From assembly GCA_003667245.1 (NCBI GenBank), contig RCNN01000091.1:1-64000 (forward strand): a DNA stretch of 64,000 bases, read 5' to 3'. Within the stretch, counting starts at the first letter, position 1. Every line of letters starts with the position of its first letter. The position numbers and the translations under genes are program-made. This DNA is from Heterostelium multicystogenum. Its lineage: Eukaryota; Evosea; Eumycetozoa; Acytosteliales; Acytosteliaceae. The notes beneath the pieces are model-generated. The model had not been told where the DNA came from. It searched no databases and saw nothing but the letters and a program-made list of their open reading frames with translations. Positions 1 through 11,387 of this stretch are shown in pieces.

Positions 1-418
1 AAAGTAACATTAATTTAAATCAGAATAGAATGGATGTATGTCCTATAATTTTTAAAAGATTTGATAGATTAGTATTGGCTATGAATGTATGATCTAGATC
101 GGTAGGGGGGGTGGGGGTAGATTGATTAAACAAATCTGATTACCACTCTATCAATTGAGTACAATCACCTATAATATAGGTCTTTAAGAGAGATTACATC
201 TAACAATGGGAAATCTTGAATAATTTGAGAAAGCTTGTCGTGATATGATTGTTGAGTAAATTTAACTTTACGCATGTAGAAGCTACGGATTCTAGAGATT
301 GCATATTGCTTGTGTATTTCGGTTGGTGTCTTTCTCTGTGTCTTGGACCAGACAATGTCGACAAAAGTCTTTGGAAGTTGGGTACAACTTGAATCTTTTT
401 GAAATTATATAATACCAT
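1..418 (-). CDS. nog1: Nucleolar GTP-binding protein 1 (NOG1/GTPBP4), 5' part only
   Basis: NOG1 is a nucleolar GTPase needed for 60S ribosomal subunit assembly. Only the N-terminal domain is present; the GTPase domain lies beyond the left edge. The start at 418 gives [13 protein letters not shown], which matches the start of NOG1. After a one-base slip the frame continues with [20 protein letters not shown] and [20 protein letters not shown], blocks that are nearly invariant in the family. An intron runs from 197 down to 43 (GTAATC..ATAG, 155 nt). The next exon begins DIHPFYSDL and needs one more inserted base before it leaves the window. The family match is from memory of the human protein; the reading-frame continuity is seen directly. 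Confidence 0.85.
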
Positions 419-1474
419 TGTGTATGTTATTGGTGATTTACTTTAAAATATAAATATATATATGTAGAGTGATCGATCGAATTGAAAAGTCGGTTGTGTT
501 AAATAATAGTGATAAATAATCTAGAGATGCGTCGTAGACTATTACTTTAATTATTTGGGTGGTGATTGCTTGACTAGAGACTAAAGTGTTGTTTTCGTCT
601 TTCGGTGGTGGTGCGAGTGAGTATAGAAAAAAAATCAATTCCAAATGCTTTTTTATTTTTTATATTTAAACAACAATGAATTATAGTTACTATACTATAG
701 ATGTTTTATAAATATAAAATAATATCAATTGAAATAGTTTAACCAAAGAGATAATAGGTGGCTAAAGGAAAAGAAAGGAAACCACACTACTATTACTACT
801 AATATATAATGTTAAATAAATATTGATGATAGTTTATTATAGTGATAATAGTATTATTATTATTATTATTATTATGTTATCTTATCTTATTAGATGATGA
901 TGAATGATGAAAAGGGAAGGAAGGAATAGGTGCGATGTTGTCGACCAAAGAGATAAACAAATAATAAAGATGAGAAAATTAAAAAAATAAATAAAACTTT
1001 GTTGACAAAAAACGAGCACGAATGCTGGCGACTATCGTTGATTGCAAAAGATAAAAATTAAAAAAATTTACAATTCAAAATAATAATTCAAAATTAATTT
1101 GTGAAAAATAGTAACAATGGTAACTTTATTGGTTTATCTGTGATTTGAACAGACAAAGCAATGAATGTTGTTGTTATTGTTTGATCAATAGTGTTGTGAA
1201 TTGATTCGTGGCATCTTGAATCATCCAATATAACGTACTTGTTGTATGATCTTGATGGACGGACATGTTTAGTTGGTTGGTCTTTGATTGGTGAGGGATT
1301 GACAATGTTGATAGGTTTGAGGTTGGACAATGGATTGGGATGGTTTGTGTGAAAAAAGAATAGATGGATCGTATTAGGTCTAATCTATTTCTGGGAATAA
1401 TTCTAATTGATGCATTTTGAGAAATTGAATGGTTGACTTGGTGTAAATGATGCAGTTGCTTGAATCTAATACTC
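419..1474. other. Intergenic spacer upstream of NOG1
   Basis: The spacer is AT-rich with simple runs such as (ATT)n near 850-875. One minus-strand reading frame at 1094-1330 (78 codons, starting MSNLKPINIVNPSP) is longer than most chance frames here but resembles nothing I know. The region between the NOG1 start and about 900 probably holds its promoter; no specific element is recognisable. Confidence 0.4.
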
Positions 1475-2925
1475 TTATTCTTTTGGATTTGGAGAGTTTG
1501 ATGTTGGTAGGTGGCGGTAGAGTTCAGTGTGATATCTAAGGCGTTGTGATTGAAAAATCTCGTAGAGAGAGGTGTTTGATTGGTGGCAGTGGTGTGCCAA
1601 TCTTTGTGAGGTAATTTGATCCAATGGAGAGTCGCGTAAGTGTTGGTGGTAGAGTGGGCAAATGGTTGAAAACTCGCAATAGTCCTTGCCTATCTTTAGG
1701 TATTGGAGTGTCGATGGCAAATTGTTGATTGGCTGGTCAAAGTACTCTGAGAATGAGAGCTTTGTGAGTTGTGGTGGCAGTTGCTTAAAGTCCAGCTTTA
1801 CATTGTAAAGCCATCCAAAAGTAAGGTCCGTCACAGTTTTGGGTATGTATTGTAGCAGTGAGTTTGGGTAGTGTTCAAAGTCGAGCACAAGAGATCTCAG
1901 TTGGGGCGGGAGTGTATTCCTGCTTCTAGTGTAGTAGAAGCTGCCGCACAACCAGAGTTTTTCCACGGTAGGTGGAATCAGTCCCTCAGGAATGGTGACC
2001 TGGCATTCCAGCCTGAGGTCAGTCACTGACGGTGGGATGTAGATGGGAGTGCCATGGTAAGTGACAGAGAGGACCACCACCGAGCTGGGTATGATTCCTG
2101 CTGGAATCGGTATGTTTACTGTATAGTTTTGTGGCTGAAAACCAGCCTTGTGACATGAGGTGGTATTGATCCTGGTTCCAGTGGCTGTTTCGAACGATGA
2201 TCCCAGATCAAGGTGTGTTTAGACTTTGAGGAAGGAGATTGGGTGTGATTGGGCTATTGAAAAATAGACCAAGATTGAGGGACCGCAGATACATTGAGGA
2301 GAAAGATTGGCCTTGAGATCGTAGTGCACACCCCTTGATTTGTATAAAACCAGTTTGCGAAGATTGCAAGGCAATATGTTGGGCTCGAGAACGATCCGAT
2401 ATTGGAAACGAAATCTCCAAGCTTTCTAAATTGACCGGCAAGACACCTGATTCAATTCCTGTGTTATAGTGCGGGCTGAGAACTTGATTTTTCTTCACGG
2501 TCGGTGGAATGTCACCCGCATGCAACATATGATTAAAGTGGGAAGTGAATATGATCTTTCTGATTGGCTCATTATTGATTTGTTGTAAATAGCTCAGATC
2601 TGTTGATAATTAATAGTTGGTCAGATCAGTAATTCCAGGAGTATCCAACAGTTCGCCAGTGGATCAAGTTTAAACTTACCATCGATGGTCTTTGTTATTC
2701 CTTTGTGTTCAGGCGTGTCCAGGATCTGAAATCTAGTATTTGAGATGGGGATCTGTGCTATCTTTATTTTTGATAGATTCAATATGAATTTCCTCCGCTG
2801 TTTGTACCAATGTTTGCATGTGATCGCGAAGCACAGTCTGTCAATGGTGTGCACATAGGACAGAATCTTGAGGAGCAGTATGCGCGGCAGAATTTTGAAG
2901 ACAACAAAATCAATACTCTGGCCAT
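1475..2925 (-). CDS. FNIP-repeat protein with F-box-like N-terminus (frame-broken)
   Basis: FNIP repeats are a leucine-rich-repeat-like family greatly expanded in dictyostelids, usually behind an F-box-like helix. Read from the minus strand, the N-terminus is LPRILLLKILSYVHTIDRLC followed by FAITCKHWYKQRR, close in pattern to the second FNIP gene at 23037. FNIP-type units follow, such as PVNLESLEISF, IPPSVTDLRLECQ, LPPQLRSLVLDF, IPKTVTDLTFGW and LPPQLTKLSFS. The protein ends in a short tail after 1480. The frame changes several times (near 2900, 2620, 2530-2400 and 2200-2080), so no single ATG-to-stop frame exists. The start at 2925 is the best ATG and needs one correction just after it. It could be a decaying member of a large family or an error-laden intact gene. 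The role in substrate recognition is inferred from family architecture. Confidence 0.7.
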
Positions 2926-3719
2926 TTGCTTGTTAAAAATACAACTATTATTATTACTATAATAGATGGCCGTTGTAATTTGACTACATTGCTGTTGCTA
3001 GTGCTATTGTTATTGCCGTAACTGCTGCCACTGCTTTTCCTTGTATTTACTACTACTACTACTATAAATGATGTAACCAATAGTTTTATTGTGAATAATG
3101 CCCATTCATTCAAAGATATTGTACTACATTCAGACGACCAAACAGACCAGCAAGCAACAGGATCCAATTAGCTTTACAAAGTGACAATACGATCGTGTCA
3201 ACAATCTACCGATCTAACCTTAAAAAGTGAGGATGCGTTGAAATGAAAAGTCATCAATTCAATGACCTAATTTTTTTAAATCGTCTTTTTTTCTTTATGT
3301 TTTCTTTTTCCTTTTTAGTAGTCTACTACCAGTATTTTTTGTAGAGTGCACTTTGAATGATCTATTGATTTGATTGATTGATTGGTTTTTTGATTAATTA
3401 ATTGATTTGATTTGATTGGAATTCTAAAGTAACTAACTACTTTTAATATATATACTTTAACTAATACTTATTACTATATTATTATTATTAGTATGGTATT
3501 ATTATTATTATTATTATTTAATCAGATATTAACAGTCTAAATAAAATAAATGGTTACTTCAAAACAAAAAAAAATAGTTGTGTTGACTACAATTGTTAAG
3601 TAGAGTTTTCTTCATTTCACTCACTCAATCACAAACATGATTGTGAATAAAAAGAAAACTGTAAACATAACCCAGATTTAATCTGAAGCATATAATTTAT
3701 TTTTAGTTTGTTCAATTCA
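2926..3719. other. Intergenic spacer
   Basis: Mostly AT-rich. A minus-strand frame at 2910-3167 (85 codons, starting MDPVACWSVWSSECSTISL) has two hydrophobic stretches. It overlaps the FNIP start and I cannot say whether it is translated. T-rich and (TTA)n tracts at 3480-3520 are low complexity. Confidence 0.35.
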
Positions 3720-3893
3720 TCATCTACCACCAATAGCCATCTCATGTGTAAATATAGTACTAATAATTGGGTCATCAACAACATCATCATCCACAAAGTA
3801 GCTTCTTATTAGTTTTAAACTATTGTCAAACACATCAAAACTCTTACAATGTAATAAATAATACCTTTTAAAATAACACAACTTCTCACATTG
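3720..3893 (-). CDS. Unidentified terminal exon (57 codons, no Met)
   Basis: On the minus strand an open frame without ATG encodes FKRYYLLHCKSFDVFDNSLK, then IRSYFVDDDVVDDPIISTIF and ends THEMAIGGR-stop. The composition (aromatics, charged DDD cluster, few Asn/Lys-only codons) is protein-like and unlike the flanking spacer. It looks like the last exon of a spliced gene whose upstream exons on the minus strand (about 3900-4300) I could not recognise. No family assignment. Confidence 0.4.
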   Translation of the reverse strand, partial: QCEKLCYFKRYYLLHCKSFDVFDNSLKLIRSYFVDDDVVDDPIISTIFTHEMAIGGR

Positions 3894-4317
3894 TTAAAAG
3901 TAGAGCCATCAATTAACAATAATAATACTATTATTATTATTTTTTAAAGTATATTATTAATAATAGCAACAACATCTTTCTATTTTCTTTGGTTATATTT
4001 ATTATTATTATTAGAAGATTGTATTGTATCATCATATAACAATGTGTTAATTCTACTTTAGAATGTTCTTTTGTTTGCCAACTACTTCTTTTGTGCAAAG
4101 AAGAATGGTGGTATTATGATGTGTTGTATATTGGAATTAATTAATTTTTATGATATTTTGTTTGTTTGGATTTGAGATTTGTCATTGGTGGTGGTAAAGA
4201 CATCTTTCGTCTTCTCATTCCATCCTGACTTTTATTTTTCATACATTTTTGACATCTTTAATTTTCAAGATACCTTTGAAACATATAATTATAATAAAAT
4301 AATAATAATAATAGAGA
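3894..4317. other. Intergenic spacer before the deaminase gene
   Basis: AT-rich, with (ATT)n at about 3925-4010. It may contain the deaminase promoter and unrecognised upstream exons of the minus-strand exon at 3720-3893. No motif is assignable. Confidence 0.4.
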
Positions 4318-5710
4318 ATGGTGGTTGATGCTGATTTGGCGATTGTTGCAAAGTGGATCATTCCAGTGCTACCAAGAAAAACAGTCTATAAAGATCACTG
4401 CTTGGTTTCAAGGATGGTTTGATCTTGATATTGTCAAAACAGCAGAGTTGTCCGCAAAGTACAATGTAAAAAACTGTGAATCATCTTGGTGATGGTCCAG
4501 AATCGGCAGATGAGCACATCCCTCATCCCAGGTCTGTTAACATGCATGCTCACTCTGCGCTTACTTTGCTGCGTGGCTACGCTGATGATGTTTCTTTGCA
4601 CGACTGGCTCACTCGTTTCATCTGGCCCGCCGAGGCTGCACACCTCTCTGAGGAGTTTGTCAAGCTCGGTACAGAGTTGGCTTGTGCTGAGATGATCCGT
4701 ACTGGAACCACCTACTGCAATGAGATGTACTTCTACCCAGAGGTCGCTGGCGACGCCATTGATCGTTCTGGAATGCGTGGCACTGTCGCCGTACCAATTA
4801 TTAAATTCCCATCATCCTATGCCAAGGACGAGAATGAGTACATCAGCAAGGGTGAGAAGTTGATTGATCACTACAAACAACACGACCACATTAAGATTTC
4901 TCTTGGACCACATGCTGTCTACACCATCACAGACGAAGCTTACACCAGAGTAAAGGAGCTTGCAGAAAAGCATGATCTCGTTATCCATACTCATCTCCAT
5001 GAAACACATCGTGAAGTTTGACGAAGAAGTCGCAGCAAGCGGAGTTCGTCCAATTGAGCGTCTTGATAAACTTGGTATTCTTTCAAAGCGTTTGGTTTGC
5101 TGTTCATATGACACATTTGACCGGTAATGAGATTTCTTTGCTCAAAAATAAGGAAGTCAATGTTGTCCACTGTCCAGAGTCCAACTTGAAGTTGGTGTTG
5201 CAGGTATTTGCCCAGTCCATCAGTTGATGGAATGTGGTGTTAACGTAGGAATTGGAACTGATTCTGCTGCTAGCAATGATGATCTAGATATGCTCGGAGA
5301 GCTCAGATGCGCAGCTTACATTGACAAGCTCTGTTTCAATGTTAGAATGAAAGAAATCACCCATCTGCAGAGCAGACCGTGACCAACGCCACACAGATTC
5401 TGGAGATGGCCACCATCAACGGAGCTAAGGCACTCGGAGTCGATAAACAACTTGGAAAGTTTGGAAATAGGAAAGAAAGCAGATATTTGTAGCGGTCAAA
5501 GTGACATCACCACCTATCTACGATCCAATTTCACATTTAGTCTATGTTGGTACTAACCGTGTCTGCGATGTTCTGGGTCGACGGAAATCAACTGCTCAAA
5601 GAATCGAAACTTACCCAAATCGACGAGAACCAAATCAAACAGAAAGTTAAAGTTTTTTCAGAAAGATCCTGGCAATGAGACCCAAGACAGAGACCAAGAT
5701 CATCCAATAA
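4318..5710 (+). CDS. MTA/SAH deaminase-type amidohydrolase (frame-broken)
   Basis: This is a member of the amidohydrolase superfamily closest in pattern to bacterial 5-methylthioadenosine/S-adenosylhomocysteine deaminases (MtaD/TrzA group), zinc hydrolases that deaminate adenosine-type compounds. The start at 4318 gives VVDADLAIVAKWIIPVLPRK, a normal beta-sandwich start. The metal site VNMHAHSALTLLRGYADD lies near 4540, HLHETH near 5000, MTHLTGNEI near 5115, and GIGTDSAASNDDLDMLGELR near 5250; these supply the expected His/His, His, His and Asp ligands. The C-terminus reads LEIGKKADIC and VYVGTNRVCDV. At least eight frame changes are needed, for example +A in GGAAAG near 5460, +T near 5570 and a missing base near 4533. 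Substrate specificity cannot be read; guanine deaminase or a related aminohydrolase is possible. A bacterial-like enzyme in an amoeba suggests old horizontal transfer, which is inference. Confidence 0.8.
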
Positions 5711-5927
5711 ATAGAACTGATTGTACAATCACATCGCCAAATCCATTGATAATAATCCAAATTTGGATTATTTTCACCAAATCCATCTTGAGGGGGGTGA
5801 AGTTAAACCATTTAATTTACAAATTTTTTTATGTTTTGTTTTGAGTCACCACCACTCAAATGACAATGGCTTATTATGAGTGCAATTTTATTTAATCATT
5901 CATTTGATTGTATTGTATATGTATAGA

Positions 5928-7017
5928 ATGAAGTCAATTATTATGTTTACCGTATTATCTCTTGTCTTGCTATCCACTAGTTTGGTATTCTCAGAGAGTA
6001 CCGCACCATCAGATGTCATTGTAATCAACTCGCAAACATAAACCTCCTCAAGGAAGGAAGCTATTTAGTCAAGTTCTACACCTCATGGTGTGGATTCTGT
6101 AAGAAATTGGCTCCAATCTACGAAGAGTTGGCCACCAAGGTCAAAGGTAAGCACAACATTGCCGAAGTCGACTGTACTGCCGAGCCAGACATTTGTAAAC
6201 AATTCGAAGTCGCCGGATATCCAACTATCAAATAGTAGTGTATCAAAATATATAGTTAGAACCTTACCTCATCATGTTTAATAATCTAACCAAATGCTCA
6301 ATCAAGTATCACCAAAGGAGATGTCTATGAATATCAAGGTGCAAGAGAGGTCAGTGACTTTGAAAAATTCTTGGACGGAGGATACACCTCAGCAAAAAAG
6401 TCTGCAATGGATAGTGGAAAACAAGGTACTGGAACTGTCTTAGAGTTTGACTCTGTCAACTTTTCAGAGGTCAGCAATGGTGAGAAATGGTTCGTTGTAT
6501 TCTATGCCCCATGGTGTGGATTCTGCAAGAAGTACATGCCAGGTTTTGAGAAAGTTGCTCCACAATTCAATGGAAAAGTTAGATTTGGTAAGGTCAACTG
6601 TCAAGAGCATCCAAAGCCTTTGTGAACTCTATGCAGTCCCCAGGTTATCCAACTTTCAAAATGTAATACCCACAATCATCACATCATAATCACTATTCAA
6701 CAATTACTAACGCTCCACTTTGCTATCAAAAGGATTGAACCAAACGGATATCGTGATTTCACAATCGAACCAACTGAGGCTAACATCATTAGCTATCTCA
6801 AGTCAGGTTACGTCGATCAACCTCTCAAATCAAAGCCATGGCACCCAATCTTTAGAATGGTTCACGCAGCTGTTTTGGAGTACGTTTATTTGTTCCTCGC
6901 TGTCGCTTTCTTTTTGGTCTTGCTTTGGGATATGCATTTTTCGCACCATCTTCAGTATTCCCAGCTGGTGAAGGCAACACCTTTGTTCAACCAACCAAGA
7001 CTGAAAAACATGACTAA
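5928..7017 (+). CDS. Membrane-anchored protein disulfide isomerase with two CGFC thioredoxin domains
   Basis: PDI-family oxidoreductases form and rearrange disulfides in the ER lumen. The start at 5928 gives a signal peptide (MKSIIMFTVLSLVLLSTSLV). Two thioredoxin domains follow, with active sites WCGFCKK at about 6086-6106 and 6512-6532, and the cis-Pro motifs AGYPTIK and PGYPTFK. A hydrophobic segment (EYVYLFLAVAFFLVL) near 6880-6925 and a short tail ending in KHD complete it. CGFC replaces the usual CGHC. Introns at 6235-6306 and 6663-6732 are both phase 2 and sit at the same codon after the cis-Pro motif of each domain. Frame changes at homopolymers (AAA at 6034, CC at 6617, CCCC at 6638) and one in the tail separate the frames. 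TMX-like topology is inferred from the hydrophobic segment. Confidence 0.85.
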
Positions 7018-8345
7018 ATTAATAAATTACTAAAAAGAAACAAAGCAAATTACACTAATAATCCATCATTCCAGAAGTAGTTTCTACTCTTGTAAGTAAA
7101 CTACATTTGGCTAAGGTTTTGAATGAACAACAACAACAAGCAGATTATCATAAGTTCACTATAATTTTGATTCTAATATCTTAAAAATCTAGATTAAATT
7201 ATGTAATACTGGATTTCAAATAAAAATGGTTTTAAGATCATCAGACCAAATCTTTATTTAGAGTCTAAATAAAACCAACCACTTTTGTACACCAACGACT
7301 CCAACAAGTTACCCTGCATTTTTTGTTTTTATCACAAAATATTTTATTTTTATTTTTGTTTGATAGTTTAATTAAATACGAATAAATAAAAATAGTAATT
7401 GTAGATGCTAAACTAAACATATTATTATTATTTTTACATTATATTATTACATTTTATAACATCAACTTTCTAAAGTCTTAAAATTCAATTAATTCAATTG
7501 TATTGTAGGTAGATCAATTAGTGTGAGTTATTATTATTATTATTATTTCGAAAGTAACAAATACAAACAAACAAATGAATGAAAGAAAGAAGAAAGAAAC
7601 ATCGATGTGGGATGAAATAATTTTAAGAAGATTTAACAATTTTTATCGTCAATTTAAACACACACATAACACAATCTACCACTCCACAAATGAAGGACAA
7701 TACAACTTTACTTATATTTATCAATTCACTACACTCTCAAATTGGTGGGTGGTTAGTTGTTGATTGAATGAGACAGCGTGTGGTGTGTTCCCACAAGAAG
7801 AGTTAGGAATAGATAGACAGCTCGCTGACTGCCAATAACAATTCAACCCATTTTTGTATATCAATGAATGATTTGAAACTTATACCTATTTTTTTATTTC
7901 ATTTATTTCATTTATTTAATATTAGTCATCATCAAATTTACTAACTCTAGAAAATTGTATACCTCAAATAGTATTTGGAAACCAATAAAAAGAAGCAATC
8001 CGTCAATCCATCAGTCAGTCAATAGCACACAACAAAAGACATACACTACAACTGAGAATTATTATTAGTATTATTAGAATTTTTACAACAAATAGAATTG
8101 AATAGAATCATTGTTGTCACTAAAAAAGTAAATCCAATCTCAGTTTAGAAAACTATAAAAAAAAACAATAATATTACTATATAGATGATTGTACCAATAA
8201 CAGGTAGCTAGCTAGCATTGAAATTTATATATATAATATCATATTTTGTATACCAGCTCTCCGACAGTCATTTGATAATCAATCAAACATAGAATAACAA
8301 GTAACAAGTAACAAATATCAGTCAGTTGTTTCAGTTGTTTCAGTT
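7018..8345. other. Intergenic spacer
   Basis: AT-rich with (ATT)n near 7530. Two short plus-strand frames without Met look mildly protein-like (about 7060-7180, containing PEVVSTLVSKLHLAKVLNEQ, and 7262-7365), but I could not build a gene from them. The region just before 8346 carries repeated CAGTTGTTT and AAGTAAC words and is probably the 5' leader of the channel gene. Confidence 0.35.
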
Positions 8346-10858
8346 ATGGATGTATCATCAAATTCATCATCAACATCATCATCATCACACAATGATACAA
8401 GTTCTCATGATCCAGTCAGTTTGACAACAGGTTGGAAGGGTTTCTCATCGAATTTCTTTACAAACATCATTATCGCCACATTTTTTTTCACTCTTTTCTA
8501 TTTTCTGCGGATTTTCTACAGAAGCTTTTATAATGCACGACTTATCAAGAGCAATGGAGCGACCTCGCATCTTGTGACCAGTCCCATCGCGTGGATACGA
8601 TATACATGGAGCTTCCCAGTGGAGTCCGTGTTTGAGTCACGTGGAATCGATGCTTATATGCATTTGCGATTCCTCATTCTTGTATACAATTACTCTCCAT
8701 TATCTTGGTCTTTGGAATTGGTGTGCTTCTGCCACTCAACTACACCAGCAGCAACAGCAACCTCCATGAGCAAGGCGTACACATCAACAATCTGGACTCT
8801 GTGTCCATTGCATCAATTCCCGAAGCTCAAAACGTCTTTGGGCACATACCCTTTCAATACCGCTTTTCACAGGTGTATCATTATTTTTATTTCGAAGAAC
8901 TTATTTAATTGTAAGTTGAAATCAATATCTTAGGATACCTTCTTTTCATCTAGATTACTAACTCATTTCCAATGTTATAGTATGTCGAAAAACGAATTAG
9001 ATGGATGTCTAAACATCATCCACGAAACTACTCTGTCATGGTCAGAGAAATGAGTAAATCCATAAAGACAGAGAGTGATATGAGAAATTATTTCCAAAAT
9101 TTCTTTGATCCAAAGGAGATTATTTCTTGCCATCTGGTCTATAAAGAACCAAAGCTGCGAGACATCTGGAGTCGATATCGTTCAACCAAGAGAAAGCTTG
9201 ACAATATTATTGCAAAAACTGAGCTGACGCATCTCAGACCAACTCGATCCAAAGGATGGAGACCTGGTAAATTTGGTGGGGAGGTAGAGGATTCTCTCGA
9301 ATATTATGAAAAGAAGTTGATAAAGTTAGGAGATCAGTTAAAAGAAGCACAGCTCGAAGCATCACTGCCCAAAGAAGGCAACTTAACCATGGAGTGGAAA
9401 TTATCGGATCTCACACCAAGCAACATTCGTCATTGGACCAGTAACACTGCCAATGCAGGCTTCATCACATTCAATCGAATGGCAAAATTCATCTATTTGT
9501 GCTACTTGTATTATTTCAGAGAAGCCCAATAGGTTTATTATCACTCCTGCACCCGAATTGGTAAGTTACAGCAAACTTATTGATATGTTCCAAGATGAGT
9601 ATTATTAATACGATTCTATTAGAAAAACATCAAATGGAGTAATCTAGTAGTATCAGCACATGAGAGAATGTTTAGAAGAATAGTTATTTCAATTGCTTTC
9701 TTTTGTTTGTTTTGTTTCTATATGATTCCTGTCACTGCCATCAGTGCTGCTTCGAAAATGGAGAATTTAGCAAAAGTTCCAGTCTTAAAATGGCTCGTCA
9801 AAGTCGTCGAATTGAATCCATATCTTCAGGGTTTGGTCGAGGGTTATCTTCCTTCATTAGCTTTGGTTGCATTTATGGGACTTCTTCCACTATTCATCAA
9901 GTTGCTGGTTCATTTCAACAAGGAGAATACTAAGACCATATACTTCCACAAGGTATTCTCCACATACTGGGCATTCCTGGTTGTCAACGTCTTTATTGTA
10001 GTTACTATTTCAGGCTCTGTACTTTCAGTATTATTTAGAGTCATTGAAAAGCTGACATTGAAAGAGATTGTCACACTCTTTGGATCATCACTCCCAACCC
10101 AGTCTTCTTTCTTTATCAATTATATTTTGGTACAGTCATTGACTTCGGTGCCGATTGACATCATCAGACCAATCGAGTTGATTGCTGGAATCATACGATC
10201 GACTAGGGTCACCTCTCCAGGTGATAAAGTTGATGCAATGTCACGTGACGATCCAACATCTCTCACCAGCATTAAGGTAAGTACAATAATATCCAATGAT
10301 CACAGAATATTATATTCTAATTTATATTGTTTTTTTACAGTACGCCAGAGAGTTACTTATCTTGGTGATTACACTATCATATAGCACATTGTCACCTTTA
10401 TTATACCTTTTGGATTGATGTACTTTCTAATTGATTTTTATGTATCCAAATACAATCATATCTATTCGTTTTGTCCGAAGTACCAATCAGGTGGAACCAT
10501 TTGGCCACTTGTTTTCAATAGACTCTGTGTAGGTTTGGCAATCTATCAAATGACAGCAGTTGGAATCTTCCTTTTGAAAACATTCATTCCAGGTATTATC
10601 ATTAGCTTCCCGCTTCCTTTTATCACTCTTTTTGTTTGGTGGATTACCGTTCAAGACTTCAAGAAAGCTTCGTCTGTACTACCACTTCATCTTTTCTCCA
10701 GAAGGCGATTTCTTTGGTAATGAATTCCTTGTAAGTTTCTACAACCCAACTATCCCAATACGTAACAGCTTAAACAAAACTAACACCAACATATTAACTT
10801 AATATAGACATCCTATCAAGATCCAGTTCTAAGTGTTACAGATATGAACAAACATTAA
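8346..10858 (+). CDS. CSC1/OSCA/TMEM63-type cation channel
   Basis: This multi-pass membrane protein belongs to the osmosensitive/mechanosensitive channel family CSC1/OSCA/TMEM63. A Ser-rich N-tail is followed by the first membrane helix (FFTNIIIATFFFTLFYFLRI). The family motif RGIDAYMHLRFLILV lies near 8645. A cytosolic region with MVREMSKSIKTESDMRNYF and an ANAGFITF block before helix 3 resembles the family signature for the RNA-binding-like loop. Pore-region helices run 9700-10700 and include TIWPLVFNRLCVGLAIYQMT, a strongly conserved block. Introns: 8911-8980, 9561-9622, 10277-10340 and 10731-10807, all GTAAGT..AG. The last exon encodes TSYQDPVLSVTDMNKH. Frame slips occur near 8700, 8905, 9490, 10390 and 10700. 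Ion selectivity is not readable. Confidence 0.87.
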
Positions 10859-10943
10859 AGATATTTTTGAAGAATGACCATTTATGATCAACCATTATTA
10901 TGCAAACAATAACACAAGGACTCCAGCCTAATTCTTTAACATA

Positions 10944-11387
10944 TCACAGTTTACTATTGCAATGGTAAACAATGACTTTGGTACTCAAACTTGATCTCAA
11001 TAAATCAGTCCAATTCAAATCATTTGATCCATCAAAATACACTGATTTTAAAAGAAATTTATGTTAAAAAATATAACATCCACTAACACTTCTAAAGTTC
11101 TTTGACTGTCTCGAAGCGGTCATCTCTCGAATACTGCAATAAAATTACCATAAATTTTACCAACTCTAATTTTAGTGATTTCCACATGTTCATTGAGATG
11201 ATGGTCGAAAACATTCTCTAAACTTCTCAATATCTAAAGAGAAACTTATCAAAAAGCCAAGAAACAAATATCTTTAAGTGCCATCATAAATTATATTTAG
11301 TTAATTCATTTTTAATCATTATCTATGCTTCAAAAGTAGTAATAAATAACATACCTTTGAAAAGACTAATATGAACACACCAACCAT
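10944..11387 (-). CDS. Small spliced protein of unknown function (about 96 aa)
   Basis: Three exons fit in one frame after a single one-base correction near 11120. Exon 1 (11387-11355) encodes MVGVFILVFSK. The intron 11354-11234 is GTATGT..TTTAG. Exon 2 (11233-11090) encodes ILRSLENVFDHHLNEHVEIT then KIRVGKIYGNFIAVFER. A second intron runs 11089-11042. Exon 3 (11041-10944) ends in YFDGSNDLNWTDLLRSSLST then KVIVYHCNSKL. Splice phases agree at the first junction, and at the second after the same correction. The hydrophobic N-terminus could be a targeting segment or a truncated start. It converges on the channel gene, with 85 bases between the stops. I recognise no family. Confidence 0.5.

Noticed and set aside
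115..185. tRNA-like stretch on the minus strand (CTCAATTGATAGAGT with a following loop)
   Set aside because: No T-arm consensus and no paired acceptor stem. It lies inside the first intron of NOG1.
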